From: Agapetus fuscipes
Lineage: Eukaryota > Arthropoda > Insecta > Trichoptera > Glossosomatidae
NCBI GenBank assembly: GCA_951799405.1
Contig: CATOGX010000006.1
Coordinates: forward strand, 1-64,000
DNA length: 64,000 nt
Direction of reading: 5' to 3'
The position numbers were made by a program, and so were the translations under genes. Positions 32,591-45,700 of this stretch are shown one piece after another. The notes beneath the pieces were generated by a model. The model was not told the DNA's origin, did not search any database, and was given only the letters and a program-made list of their open reading frames with translations. How positions within the stretch are numbered: the stretch's first letter is position 1; each line of letters begins with the position of its first letter.

Positions 32591-32628
32591 AATCCTTGCA
32601 ACTTAGATTATAGATTATAGATTATAGA
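32590..32628 (+). repeat. Short RTE-type LINE terminal segment
   Basis: tccttgcaacttagattatag followed by repeated attatag, the extreme 3' end of the RTE family. Upstream sequence is not RTE, so either truncation is extreme or another RNA was joined to this tail. Confidence 0.75.
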
Positions 32629-32894
32629 TGTTAAACAAAGACAGGTCTCTCAATCACGTTTGAATAACAGAGTTTCGTTCCTCAATAACTAATAATAATA
32701 TCCCACTGCCACTCACAGATGGCAGTAGCACGAATGTGCAGAAATTTAAAAAAGATGAATGACGATAAGTATCTTTAATCTACGCAAAAATATTCATTAT
32801 TTTCATTTCTGAGGGTACGCATGCTTAGCTTTTTAGCTTGTAAGACAGTCACGCCACTGCCCGGCCCGCTGATGTGTGTGCGCCCGCTGTATGG

Positions 32895-33156
32895 TGTAAC
32901 GAGATGAGTTTGTTTGTTTGGTAGAATGGAACATTGTATTTAAATTTGAATGGAAAAAGGAAAACAAAAGAATGCAGAAAGAGGGAAGAAGCTTGCCTGG
33001 CGTGAGAGCCACAAGCATGTGTAATTAAGAATAATTAATATTATTGTGCTGTGGTTTATTGTGTATACATTGTGAAAGGAATAAAAGTAAACATATTAAA
33101 GTGGCTGTTACATTATTAATTGTGTCAATCAGCAGGACAGAGGAAAAACCCTCACA
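32895..33156 (+). repeat. Solo LTR of the gypsy family
   Basis: 262 bp starting TGTAACGAGATGAG and ending CCCTCACA, flanked by the 4-bp direct repeat ATGG (32891-32894, 33157-33160) and with no internal sequence. This is the product expected from recombination between the two LTRs of one element. It is more diverged from the 18.6-kb LTR than that element's LTRs are from each other. Confidence 0.93.
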
Positions 33157-33478
33157 ATGGGGCCACGTGCGCTCCTCTCCGTCGGGCTGCGTAAAAGTCC
33201 GCTTTTTGTGAGCACAAAAGGGTCCTCGATGGACGCAGATGGCTCCAGATGCTGGTTCACTGAATAATCTATTCACTGGTCCGCTGGTAAGGAGCAACAA
33301 GATCGCTCATGCGGCTCGAAGTGACCAAAATGGTCGGGTTTCTTGATGAAATCTTGATGTTCGGCGCTGACTTTAATTTCGATGATGCGGGGTGTGGAGA
33401 TGACTTAAAACATGTACTTTAGTTAAACAATTTAATTGGCCTTTATTCCATAAAGATTACAAGGAGTTTTTACAAAGG

Positions 33479-36160
33479 ATTATGTGTGGATGAAAGACTG
33501 AGAGGAGCCGTAAGAGATAGCCGTGTCTACCGCAGGCCTGAAATAGGCAGTGATCACTATCTCTTATGTGCTAAAATAATGCTTGGTGAAGTAAGAAAGA
33601 AGAAACGCAAGAAGCAAGTAAGAATGACTAGAATAAAAGTAGAAAGGCTGAATGAAGAAAATGTGAAAGAGAAGTATGTATCAGAGCTCCCCAAAATTTT
33701 AAGTGTAAATGAACTTGAGAAGAATGTGTGTGGAAAAGATATTGAAAGCATGTGGAAAGATCTGAAGGAAGGAATGATTGAATGTGCTAAAAAAGTATGT
33801 GGGGTAACGAAAGGTGGAAAATTGAAAGGAGATGCCTGGTGGAATGATAGAGTGAAAGAAGCTGTGAAAGTTAAGAAAAAGTGTTTTGAAAATTGGCTGA
33901 ATGATAGAAATGATAGAAAGCTAGAAGACGAATATAAGATAGCTAAGAGAATGGCAAAGACTATAATTTATGAAAGCAAGATGAATGAACAAAGAAAGAT
34001 TGATGAAAGGATTAACAAAAGTTTCACCGACAGTAAGAAGGAATTTTGGAGGTGGATCAATGCGGATAGAAATAAATCTTCTGCATTGACCACTCCGGGA
34101 GTCAAAAGTGCTGCCGGTGAGATGGTATGGGAGAATGAAGAAGTATGCAAGAGATGGAAGAACTATTTTCAAGAAATTTTTGGCCAGGGTGAAAGAAGAA
34201 TTTATGAACAGACAGATGAAGAGAATGAATTGAAGATTTTGAAAGAAGAAATGAAAGTGTCTATTTCACGTCTGAAGAATGGGAAGTCTGCTGGGTTTGA
34301 TGGTAAAAATGGTGAAATGTTGAAAGCAGGAGGTGAATGTGTGATAGATTGGATGTTTGAATTATGTAAGCTTTGTGTGAATGCAGGAGTGGTACCGATG
34401 GATTGGAGGAAGGCAGTCATTGTTCCCATTTACAAAGGTAAAGGGGACAAAAAAGACTGTCAGAACTTCAGACCAATCAGTCTACTCAGTATACCAGGAA
34501 AAGTCTTCTGTAAGGTGATTATAAAAAATGTGATTCTGACTACTAGCAAAAGGGTTTCCGATATACAGTCCGGCTTTATGGCCGGTAGAGGCTGTGTTGA
34601 TCAGATTTTCACTCTACGACAAATTGTTGAAAAACAATTGTCGGTGAGGGGGAAACTATTCACGGCCTTTGTGGATCTGGAAAAGGCTTTTGACTCAGTG
34701 GACAGAGGTATGTTGTGGGATGTTTTGAAAGCATACGGAGTGAATGGAGCTCTACTCAATGCGGTGCATGCGAACTATGAGAATAGTATGGCTTGCATTC
34801 GTATTGATGGTGAGTATAGTGAATGGTTTGAAGTTTTTAAGGGTGTAAGGCAAGGATGTGTGATGAGCCCATGGCTATTTAACATAGTCATGGACAAGTG
34901 TGTTCGAGATGCTAGACTTGATGATTGTGGATTAATGATAGGAGAGAGCAAAGTAAGCGTTCTACTGTATGCGGATGATGCAGTCCTTGTATCTGATTCA
35001 GCAGTGGAATTGCAAATGATGCTCTCTAGATTGAACGAAGCTTTGAAAGGTAATAATTTGAAGTTGAATGCAAGAAAGACGAAAGTTTTGATTTTTGAAA
35101 GAGATGATGAAAATATGAATTATGAATTTAAAATTAATGGAATGAATGTTGATGTCGTAAATGAGTTTGTATATTTGGGAAGTAAGTTTGAAAAAGATGG
35201 AAAAATGGCCGGTGAATTTGAAAGAAGAATAATGAAAGGCAGGTGTGTACTGGGTGCGACCGCTTGCATCGCCAGGAACCAAAATCTCTCAAAAAATGTT
35301 AGATTGGCGGTGCACGGTGGTATACTAGTGCCAACCTTGATGTATGGAAGTGAAGCCTGGACGGTGAGTGAAAGGGAAATTAGTAAAGTCCATACAGTAG
35401 AAATGGACTATCTAAGAAGCATGATTGGGAAAAAACGAAGTGACAGGGTGAGGAATGATTTTGTAAGAGAAGAATGTGGTGTAAGGGAAAGTGTGAAAGT
35501 GAAGATTAAAAGAAGTATGTTAAGATGGTTCGGGCATTTGGAGAGAATGAGTGATGAAAGATTGACGAAGAAAGTATATGTTGCTAGAATAGATGGATGT
35601 CGTGGTAGAGGAAGACCGAGAAAAGTATGGAAGGATCAAATCTCTGAAATAGCGAATGACTGGGATATCCAGAGTCATAATAAAAGGAGGACTTGTATGA
35701 AAAAGGTTATGACTCTGGATGAAATGAAAGAAGTATGCAAGGACAGGAAGAAGTGGCGGCTAATCTGCAATGTTGATTTCTAATGTTGGTGTATTCATTT
35801 GCTACATTTTTTGCATAGGAAATTTTTGACTTTTTTTGTATAGATTTCTTTGTAAGGTTTTGTTCTTTTTTATATTTAAATGTAATTTATTATTCATATT
35901 CCTTGACTTATAGGTTGGTATGAGGCTGACCACCCATACTGTAAAAAATGGTTCACTTTGCCAATGTCACCCCTGTTTCAGGGAAGGTCGGCAAAAGTTG
36001 TGGGGCTTATGTTCATTTGAGGTTTGGATTTTATTTGTAAGTACACATTCAGCATTTGTAAGCGCGAACTACACTTGTTGGTTTGTGGGCATACATCTGA
36101 GAGCTTTAAATGAATATATCCTTGCAACTTAGATTATAGATTATTATAGATTATAGATTA
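33479..36160 (+). mobile_element. RTE-type LINE, 5'-truncated
   Basis: Homologous to the full-length element at 51.2-54.6 kb from ~51951 onward (start gtgtggatgaaag). The first ~235 codons (most of the endonuclease) are missing. It ends in the conserved tail (cttgacttataggttgg ... gcaacttagattatag) with ATTATAG-type repeats instead of poly(A), which is typical of RTE-like LINEs. Confidence 0.93.
33486..35783 (+). pseudogene. RTE-type LINE ORF: endonuclease end, RT and C-terminal region
   Basis: The 765-codon frame is uninterrupted to its stop. It keeps the last endonuclease motif (GSDHYLL) and then the RT: QNFRPISLLSIPGKVF, FTAFVDLEKAFDSVDRG, GVRQGCVMSPWLFNIVMD and VLLYADDAVLVSD. The C-terminal block is GGILVPTLMYGSEAWTVSE, MLRWFGHLERMSDE and GCRGRGRPRKVW. 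Listed as a pseudogene because the promoter, start and catalytic N-terminus of the endonuclease are gone; the first Met is internal. An intact frame after truncation points to recent insertion. Confidence 0.92.
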
Positions 36161-36206
36161 CGTGAATAAAGTTAGATGAACTGGTGAGACAAGTTACCAG
36201 CACGAC

Positions 36207-37414
36207 CACAGAGTATAGGTTTATAGAGAGCTGAGTTCCTAATATTTCTTTGTATTTCCGGTTTTATCGAGATACTAGCATCACGTAGTGTTAAGAGCAT
36301 TAACCACGACGTGTGCGTGTGAGTGTGTTAGTGCACTTATACACACGCGCTATCCCATGCTCCTATAATATTATTTCATATTATTATTCCATACCTACTC
36401 CCATTTCGTACAAAAAATAAAACAAAAAGTGAATATTTACGTGTTTTATTTATTGGCAGATAAGATACAAGATCAGATACAGAAATAATTATGTTTTTTT
36501 TTAAATCTATTGTTGTATGAGAAATATAACATGAAGTATGTAGACATACTTTATGTTATGTAGTTTAAGACAGTTTTCTATTTTGGTACTAAAGTTATTG
36601 ATTGGCAGGTCAGTGAGGTTGACAATATATCCTATAAAAAAAAATGGTTGAATTATGCCAATTGACGGAAAGGCGGACAAATTATCAAATTACTTTCCTT
36701 ATATGGGTATAATAATTGCAATTAACCAACATAATATGGTTGCTTGCGCATGTGCATGAGACGCGGACTCAAAATTTTAAGTCATCTTTGCAATTTTCAA
36801 TCAAAATATCCTTATTTTAAGAATTTTTGGACCTTGGTAAGCAATTATTATAGTAACAATCATTGAGGGTAACCCATGAGGGTAACAATGATTTATTTTG
36901 ACACTTTTCTCCAAATCACAACACAGCAAAATCACAAAACATTTTTTCACATTTTTCACGGGTGTATAGTCTAGTGGTTGACGCCACAGACTCAATATGC
37001 GAAGGTCTTGAGTTCGGTTCCCAGCGGAGAACATAAACAGCGTTCAGCAAATGAATAAAATAACAATACCCATGTCATTTTATGAGTAGCGGTCCATATA
37101 GTCTTCCCGGCGGATTTCTTATAATTTTTCTTCGGAGTGGAAGCGGCAATACACGTACATTGGTTCAAGTTGAGACACTTCCTGGACCGCTTTCACCTGC
37201 GGCTTGAAATTTTCTGGTCGAGAAAAACATCCCACCTGCAAAACAACAATATGATAAAATATCGTATCCGATGTTTGAAATGAACTTCACCATATAATAA
37301 TAAGTGTAATATTACCTTCTCTACGAATAAAACTTGCAGCGATGGAATATAATGTCCTTTTTACTGAATAGTTCACGTTTTTAGATCGAAGACAAACTTT
37401 TTAACTCCGCGTGG
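36207..37414 (+). repeat. Left arm of a ~1-kb inverted repeat around the Harbinger locus
   Basis: Inverse complement of 48372-49299 over most of its length. Shared landmarks are cacagagtataggtttatagag at the outer end, the run gaaatgggagtaggtatgg (read on the other strand), a tRNA-like piece (~36960-37030) and actccgcgtgg at the inner end. The left arm carries ~280 bp extra (about 36540-36835) that includes a diverged RTE tail. Gene-like frames present in the right arm are broken here. Confidence 0.8.
36957..37040 (+). repeat. tRNA-like SINE segment within the left arm
   Basis: The A-box-like tagtctagtggttgacgcc and degenerate B-box gagttcggttcccagcgg resemble tRNA promoters. The same segment occurs inverted at ~48760-48845 in the right arm. 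It is too degenerate for a tRNA gene. Confidence 0.5.
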
Positions 37415-39655
37415 AATCTGCTCTGGGCAGTGTTGCCACCTTAGTTCACAGAGTATTGTAGGTTTATAGAGGGCGGTCTTAGAACAAAAAAAATGTAACC
37501 AAGTAGTATTATTTATATATGAAACGATGGGTAGCGCCAGTAACTACCCTACGTGTCTAGACAATACTAAATTATCATCATAATATCATTCTATATTATT
37601 ACTGTTCTACTCAGTTGGCGAAGTAAATAAAAACAATTGAAGATGGTAAAACATATTTTATTTAAAAAAAAAACTTCAAATAGCACAACTTAATTACATT
37701 ACAACAATTGATTATAAATTACATTTATGTTATAAATACATTTTCTTCTTTTTTAATGTGTTATTACTTATTTTTCTATCATAATATATTCATTGTGACT
37801 TGCTCAATTCAAATTTAATAATTATGTCCATAATCTGATGTTGAAAAGATATATCACATTTAAGATTTACACTAAATGTATTCTCACAAGAAGACACATT
37901 TCACACTTATAAAGTACAACTTTTCTAAAAAAAACAGTTCTTCATTTCATACAAAAAGTACAGTCCTTCATTTCATACAAGAAGTACAGTTCACCCAAAC
38001 TTTTTGTTTTTTCCAGTAAGTACATTACTAATCGTGAAATAGAAACGAATCCGATTACTTTAACTCCGTATTAAAACAATGAGGTACACAACAACGGCGA
38101 CTGGACATTGTAAATTGCCAAATCACAAAATTTAAAGAATTTTCAAAAGGGAAGCGCTCCTTGCGTAGATTGCAAAAACACAAATGGCCGCCACATGGGG
38201 ACTGGCGGTATACCTCGTGACCAGACATGTGACCCAATCGGAGCTCTGATTGGTCGGAGAAACCGTGACTGTGAATAACTACCCAAATAATGTTGCCAGG
38301 AACCAAAATATGCCCTAAGTTTCCTAGGCATGCCTTAGTTTTAGTAATGTTCACAGAGTAGGGTAAATAGAGGCGCCACTCCTGCGTTGAGCATAAGTAC
38401 CTAACATAGATTATAGTAACTTGTGCTGCCACCTGCTGCGACCAGAAGGCAACGTTACCACGATTCATACTATATATACCTACCTGTATGATACCTATAT
38501 ACATATTGTTATTATTATGCCTGTATTATTATCGGTATATTATTATTTACTTCATATTATTATTCAAGGATACTCTGTAATTCAAAATCAAACCATTTTT
38601 TTTATATTTCTTAAAGATTTATTAACGTAGGTATATATTTACAAAACAATATTATTTCAAAACATGATAAATATCTTATAAAATATTACTATAACTTGGT
38701 TTCATCATTCCTCAATACTGTCTTAATTGAATGCTGAGCATGCAAATTGCTAGGACAAAGCCAAATACTTGAAAATTTAAAGCCGCCACCAAGAAAGTAG
38801 CCCTTTTTGATTTTATACAACCATTATTGAGAAATGATTACCGAACACAATGTCAACACACGAATTCACGACAAAACTGTATCGTCACTTGTCACCCAGC
38901 CGAGTTTCTAGGATAAAGGCAGATATTTTATTATTGGTTGCTAACGACGGCAGTCCCAGACAAGGCTAATACATTTTGCTGTCGAGAAAACATTTCAAAT
39001 TCAAAAATGTTCGAGAGTCCATGTCACATAACCTCACCATACGTAGCTACAAAAATGTACATTTTCACGCGAGTGATAACTCATATTAATTATACAAGCG
39101 GATCAACGAAAAAATACGATGATAATAAAGTTAATTAAGCGTGATTTCGTAACATGAATACAAAATAAAAATCACTTAAACTTTGACAGCACGGACGGCG
39201 TCACTAAAAATTTCAACTGAAGAATGGGTGGCCCTACGCCCAAGTGTTTTAATTATTTCCAAAAAAGTATTTTTTTGTGTTACGAAAATAAAAAGTAACG
39301 TATTATTTTGCTTCAATATATACAAAGTAGATGTTTGAAATAAAACGAACATTTCTATATTGTCAGATTTGTAAAATAATGTATCATGCGTTTTTACAAA
39401 GGCTATCACTCATTCTGTTTTTAACAGGCTCGTGCCCGTAAATAATCATACTCTATGGTAACTTATGTTTCATCGGGAACCGGCTGTTCAATATGACCAG
39501 ACCCGGAAATCTCGGTCCTACGGCTCGTTGTATTGAGCTTGAGGTCTAAAACGGCCACCCACATTGGGTAATTCATTTCCTGAATTCTTTAGCAGATCCT
39601 AAGCAATTCCTCTATTTTTCGTAAAACGGTCCCACATTTTAGCAATTCCTATTCA
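37415..39655. other. Unassigned AT-rich stretch
   Basis: No convincing gene. A 149-codon minus frame (38055-38504) has no recognisable domain; its last residues (SSRRCCVPHC) recall the start of a THAP finger but stop 7 codons later. The word CACAGAGTA occurs at 37447 and 38352 in the same orientation as at 36207. Confidence 0.4.
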
Positions 39656-40257
39656 ATAGGGTATTTTCACATTTTTATTTTTTTTGTGATTTAAATTCTT
39701 TTATGCTTTATTAGCCCAAAACTTCTTGAATTCTAATTTTAGTTGTATTTTTAGCAAAGTTATAAGCATTTTAAAATCGATTTTTGAATTTTCGCGCCAA
39801 AACGCTACTAGATGAAATTTTCTCGCGTGACGTCACGGTCTTGTAAACATCGCCGTATCAACTGACAGCCCTCACATTAATGTCATTCAAGCATCGCTTT
39901 TTCATGTTTACACCATTGCGGATGTGTTTTTTCAAGAAGCTTGTGTGTTTCTTTAAGAACATATCATTTGTTTTTGTTGTTTTCATTTGTTTCTGTTGTC
40001 AACAACACATGTTAACAGAGTATGGAATGTCAATAAAAGAACGTGACGTCAACATATGACGTCACATTACCCGAAATACAAGAAGCAGATCTCACATCCG
40101 TTTAAAAACTTGTCCAAAAACCTATATTTTCTTTTTTAAATATAAAATCGAAAAAAAATATTTTCGGCTTCAAATCAACATATTATTATTAGATTTTTCG
40201 AAATCTATCAAAATAATATACTTTTTATCATATTCCTCACTATTGCAAATACCCTAT
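39654..40257. mobile_element. Probable MITE with AATAGGGTATTT inverted ends
   Basis: The left end aatagggtattttcac is mirrored at 40245-40257 (gcaaataccctatt). TTCA occurs just outside or at both ends, but the target duplication is not certain. The interior is AT-rich with tgacgtca words and no frames. Confidence 0.55.
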
Positions 40258-40758
40258 TCATTTCACAATATGATTCATATTTGGTGTCATTATTGCCATG
40301 GAGAAAAAAATTTAAAAACCTTATTTGACCCGGATCTTTTTCTATTCATTTTTTAGTATTTGTGAAAGTACTTTTCGATTATATGTATATTTTTCAATAA
40401 AATAATATTAATAAATTTAAAAACCATTAATATTAGGCACAAGAAGACGAAATTTCACAATAATTAAAAATAATATTAACAACTTGATACTGGCGCCCCT
40501 ACGGAACACGGGAATCTGCCACAAAGAAAAAAAAAAAAAAGAAAAATAATTTTGAATTTTTTTCGGCTGGCAACCAAATGTCAAATTTCAAAAAAGATAA
40601 ACAAATAAACGATTACGAAGTCTGTGAATAAATAAAGTTTTAAACTTTCACTTTTTAAACTTTCAAGTTTCGTTGGACTTCTTTCAAAGTAAGTGACTGT
40701 CTTAAAACTTTTTCACAATTAAATATTACTTTTACTCACGTACCTAATACTTTGTAGG
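40258..40758 (+). other. Upstream region and probable 5' UTR exon of the MYB/SANT-like gene
   Basis: No frames. A donor (caaa|gtaagtg, ~40686) and an acceptor (tttgtag, ending 40757) suggest a non-coding first exon spliced to the coding exon that starts two bases later at 40759. Confidence 0.45.
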
Positions 40759-42660
40759 ATGGAAAAGCGAGGGTCCAGGGTCTCGGAGGCTCAATGGCTT
40801 TTATTATTAGAGTTTTTGGAGCACAACCCCAACATGGCTAAAGCGAGGGGCTATAACAACAGTGCTCGGGGAAGGGCTGAGTCTGCACGACTGTGGCAGG
40901 AGGTGGCCAATACGTTGAATTCTGAGGCGACAGGCACCACTAAATCTGCGAAGGATTGGTCTATTGTAAGTACTAACTCACTTGATGTTTTGCCGTATTT
41001 AAACTGCAAATAAGTTAACATGGAGAATTATATCATTGATTTTGTAGAAACTTTTGAGGAAATAGAAGTTGCTAGAACTTATTGCCGTCCAAAAAGTTTT
41101 TATAGAAAGATACAATTTTTTCAATAAGTATCTAGGTACTTAATCTAAACTAAGTATGACATCGATTTTTGGCGACGATATCGGCTGTCAAAAAATACGA
41201 TAATGTAGGTACTTGTACTTGCTGGATAAAATCGAAGTATTTTTGGAGTTCCCGGACAAAAGAGCACAAATATTGTTTATTTAGGTAAAAATCTGGTTTT
41301 GGAAATGACAGTTTAGAATGACTTTGTGAAAACAGCCATTAATGTTGTATTCAATTTTTCAGTATGTCAGCAATTACAAAAGTAAGCTGAAGAAGATAAT
41401 TGCTGACATAAATAGTGATGCAACCGGAACAGGTGGTGGCCCACCTCGAGAAGGCAGCCTGTCACAGCTCGAGCTCAGGTTCCTGGCCATTATGGGTCCG
41501 AGTTTTGGCCAATCACTGTCGACCGTAATGGTCGATCCTTTCCCCGATGCGGTAATAACTATTTTTTATATATTGTTGGTGATATATAAAATGAATAAAT
41601 TAAGTAATTAAGTAAATTTATATAAATCCTTTTATCCAGGAGCAACAGCAGCCATCCACGAGCAATCGTAGCCAGCCTCTGGACGAACAACAGCCATCCA
41701 CCTCTCAGATTCACGATGTCGCTCCAGATGTACAGTGAGTAGAATAAACATTTTCTTACAATAATCATTGTATTGTACCTACTTGCAAAATATCAATTTG
41801 AAAAGAAAACATTCAATATAAACCTAGTCTTGTGTCACTTGTGTGTGATTCTCCAGTCATGTAGGTTGAGTTACCATTTGGTCTGTGAAACTAAGTTTTA
41901 TTTAGTTTTTTCAAAGTTTGTGGGTTAACACTGTGAAAGGCCATATTTATTTCATATTTGGATGTATTAAAAAGTGAAAGAAAACAGTGCTTTATTGAAT
42001 TTTATTTATTAACTGAAATAAGTTTTATTTAGTTGAAAGACCTTCACGGCTATACATAAACACCATAAATTTGGTAATGTACTTACTTAAATAGAAATTG
42101 TAGGAATGGAAAATTTTGTTGTTTCAGACTAGAGTTGATTTTTGACGAGGAAATTACTGAGGCTCCAGCAGCCACCGCCCCACCACCTCTGCAGGTTTTA
42201 GACCCTATCATTGAGCCACCACTTCTGCCTCGACGATCTCGAACAACACGACAGCGCAGTAAGTAGTGCAACTTGCTTTACTGATGATAATTTCATTATG
42301 GGCAACAAAATAACATTGAGATGATGATAAATGTATTAAAAAATAAAAATTAAAAAACAAATTGTATTAGGTTACGGGGCGAGTAAAATTCAATTTGTTT
42401 TTTATTTTTAATTAAATAAATTTAAAAATCAAAGGTTACAAAGTGAATGCCTCATCAATTAATGATATTATAAATGTATTATTTCAGCTCGTCCGCTGGC
42501 TCCACTAGATGAGGCTAGGAGGATTTTGTCCCAGGTGGAGCTGCAGCGAGCTGCATCTGATGCTTCTAATGCCCGTGCTCTAGACCGAATCGGGCAGAGT
42601 CTCGAGCGGCTTGCAGATGTAGCCGAAAGATATTTGGCCCACATTATTGGGCCTCATTAA
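40759..42660 (+). CDS. MYB/SANT-like (zeste-type) DNA-binding protein of a PIF/Harbinger element
   Basis: Five exons splice with consistent phase: 40759-40965, 41363-41551, 41640-41734, 42128-42258 and 42488-42660 (795 nt, 264 residues, all GT-AG). Residues ~8-110 form a MYB/SANT-like domain as in insect zeste-like proteins (EAQWLLLLEFLEHNP, ARLWQEVANTLN, then across the first junction W..YVSNYKSKLKKI). It closes with GTGGGPP and LELRFLAIMG. A Pro/Gln-rich linker and a C-terminal helix (ARRILSQVELQRAASD) follow. Autonomous PIF/Harbinger elements carry such a protein to bring the transposase to DNA. It converges on the transposase gene, whose stop is 140 bp away. No stops or frameshifts. Confidence 0.85.
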
Positions 42661-42799
42661 AGGTAAAACCAATAAGGTTTCCTACTATTTTTTGTTGTAA
42701 ATGAAACTTTAAAGTCATACATTAAGGAAAAGTTTTTTATTAAAACTATAAATACAAAAATGTAACAGAAAAAAACTACATGGATCAAATAACAAAGTT

Positions 42800-45700
42800 T
42801 CATGGCCGTGTAGCCCAAAGCCTTGCTATCAGAGCATTTCTGGCGCGCTCACCCGCTGCTAATGGATCGTTCCTTCTTAACACAATTTCATTGTGTGGAT
42901 GTCTTATCTGAAACGAGTGTATGTCATAATTACCTTCTTATACAAATAACAACAGCTATGTAGACATAACTAGATGCTAGTACTTTATTACAACAATACA
43001 TTACCTGCATTGCTGCTTCATTTTGCTCTTCGTGTGGTGTTAAAGCCATTACAGGCAGTCTGGCCGCATTGGCAATATTATGTAGAACTACACAAGCATT
43101 TGTGATGTATCCAGCAGTCACGGGATCATAATGTAATTTGCGGTCCACAAGCAAACATCGCCAGCGACTTTTAAGCACCCCAATACATCGCTCCACAGTA
43201 TTCCTTACACGGCAATGCAGATCGGTGTAGTGCCGCTGGGGCGAACCAGCTTCTGTGACCACTATCGGTGTCAACAGAGTAGATCTTAGGGGATAGCCTG
43301 AATCACCTGAAACAGACTGTGTTGTTATACTAACAATTAAAATATTGTATCTTGTTAATATGTAGATAACTAATAATATAACTAATACTATATATATATA
43401 TAACTATAACTTATAACCTAATAACCACACTGTTTCATTTTCAGCTTGGTGGAGATGTTCAAGGTGGAACTTGATTGGATGGTGGCTCCAAACAAATGAA
43501 TCATGATCTGCACCACCATGGCTGGCGTCAATACTTAAAATATTTAAGTCCGAGTCACACACCTGAAGTATAATAAAACTTATAAATAGGGTAAAGCGTA
43601 TTTACTGCGTACATTTTAGTAGAACCCGCCGTTTCGGCGCTGTTGCAATCGCCGTTGTCAGGGTCGACTGAACTCAGCCGGTGAGACTGAAGAGAAGAGA
43701 CGGTGGCTGGGCGGCGGGTTCTAACCCGCCGCCCAGCCACCGTCATAATCTTTGCAGTGGGGCAGCGGCATGCCGCCTATCCCCAGAACGGATTGTTGGC
43801 TCTTCAGTCTACCCTGGACAACGGTACTTGCAACAGCGCCAAAACGTTAGTTCTACTAAAATTCATGCGGTAAATTTGTTTTGTCCTGTTGATAATGTCA
43901 AACAACCGCGATAGTCTTTGATTTTATAATAGAACTGAATGTATGTACTAGGGAATGCAATCTCTGGATGAAATTAAAGAAGTATGTAAGGACCGAAAAA
44001 ATGGCGGTTAATCTGTAATGTTGATCTATAGCGTTGGCGGCTTATTCTATTCCATGTAGTTTTTATAAATTTATTTTTAAGATGCTGTTATTTTTACATA
44101 TTTTAATGTTATTTATTATCGGTATTCCTTGACTTATAGGTTTATATGAAGCTGACCACCCATACTGTAAAAAATGGTTCACTTTGCCAATGTCACCCCT
44201 GTTTCAGGGAAGGTCGGCAAAAGTTGCTGGGTTTATGTTCACTTGAGATTCGGATTTTAATTTGTAAGTACACATGCAGCATTTGTAAGCGCGAACAGGA
44301 ACATCTTAAAAATAAATTTATAAAAACTACATGGAATAGAATAAGCCGCCAATGCTATAGATCAACATTACAGATTAACCGCCATTTTTTCGGTCCTAAC
44401 ATACTTCTTTAATTTCATCCAGAGAATGCATTCCCTAGTACATACATACAGTGTAAACATGTCTGCTTGTGGGCATGCATTTTCTATGAATCTTAAATGT
44501 CAAAAAATCTTTGCAACTTAGATTATAGATTATTATGTAGAAGCTGTATCACAAAGTAACAAAGTTATTCGTTAGTGGGAAACGTTTGCCTTGCCTACCA
44601 AGCAAAATAGCATTTTTGCCAAATGAGAAAAATCAATTACAAAATCGTTTTACACATTTAAAAAAGATGAAAATTCTCTTTTATTAGATACAGCACTTCA
44701 TACATCCATCAAAATAACTACTTGTAACAAAAATTATGTTTTTTTTTTGTAATTCCGCAAATCCCGCGGATCCGTGGGAATGACAATCCTAATCCAGCGG
44801 ATCCGCGGGTTTGAGATTTTGATGCGGGATTGGATTCCCTGGTATGTACAGTATGTAGTCAGCGAATGACGCAGAACTTTTTTATATCTTAGATGGCTTT
44901 TCTTCTTTTATACATTGTTTTCGTTTTTAAGCTTTCATTTTGTATAATCTTACTTCTTATTATTGCTTTTATATGTAGGTTAAATTAAATCATATCTTAT
45001 TTGTTAGGACCTGTAATTGGCTCCCAATGTCTATTGATTTTTCAAATTTGAAAATTAGCTTGTATAAAAAAGATTATGATTCTGGGTGAAGTGAAAGAAG
45101 TATACAAGCACAGGAAGAAGTGGCGGCTAATCTGAAATATTGATTTGTAATGTTGGTTTATTAATTTGCTACATTTTATGCATAGTATTTTTTTGACTTT
45201 TTTTTTGTATAGATTTCTTTTTAAGGTTTTGTTATTTTTTATACTTAAATGTTATTTATTATTCGTATTCCTTGACTTATGGTTAAGATAAGATAAGTGA
45301 TATGAGGCTGACCACCCATACTGTAAAAAAAGGTTCACTTTGCCAATGTCACCCCTGTGTCAGAGAAGGTCGGCAAAAGTTGTAGGGCTTATGTTCATTT
45401 AAGGTTTGGATTTTATTTATAAGTACACATTCAGCATTTGTAAGCGCGAACTACACGTGTTTGTTTGTGGGCATACATCTGAGAGCTTTAAATGAATATA
45501 TCCTTGCAACTTAGATTATAGATTATGTAGCTGTTGGTCATCCTGTACTGTAAATGTAACTGTAACTCTGTCGCCATTCCGCTAGGGGTGGCCAGAGCCT
45601 CTGCAGAGTTGCCTCCATTTTTTCCTATCCTTACATACCTCTTTCAATTCATTCATATCCATCACCTTTTTCATGCATTTTCTTCTTTTACGCTCACTTT

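Noticed and set aside
38055..38504. A THAP-domain gene on the minus strand
   Set aside because: Only a ten-residue start (SSRRCCVPHC) resembles THAP; the frame ends at once and no donor or next exon is apparent.
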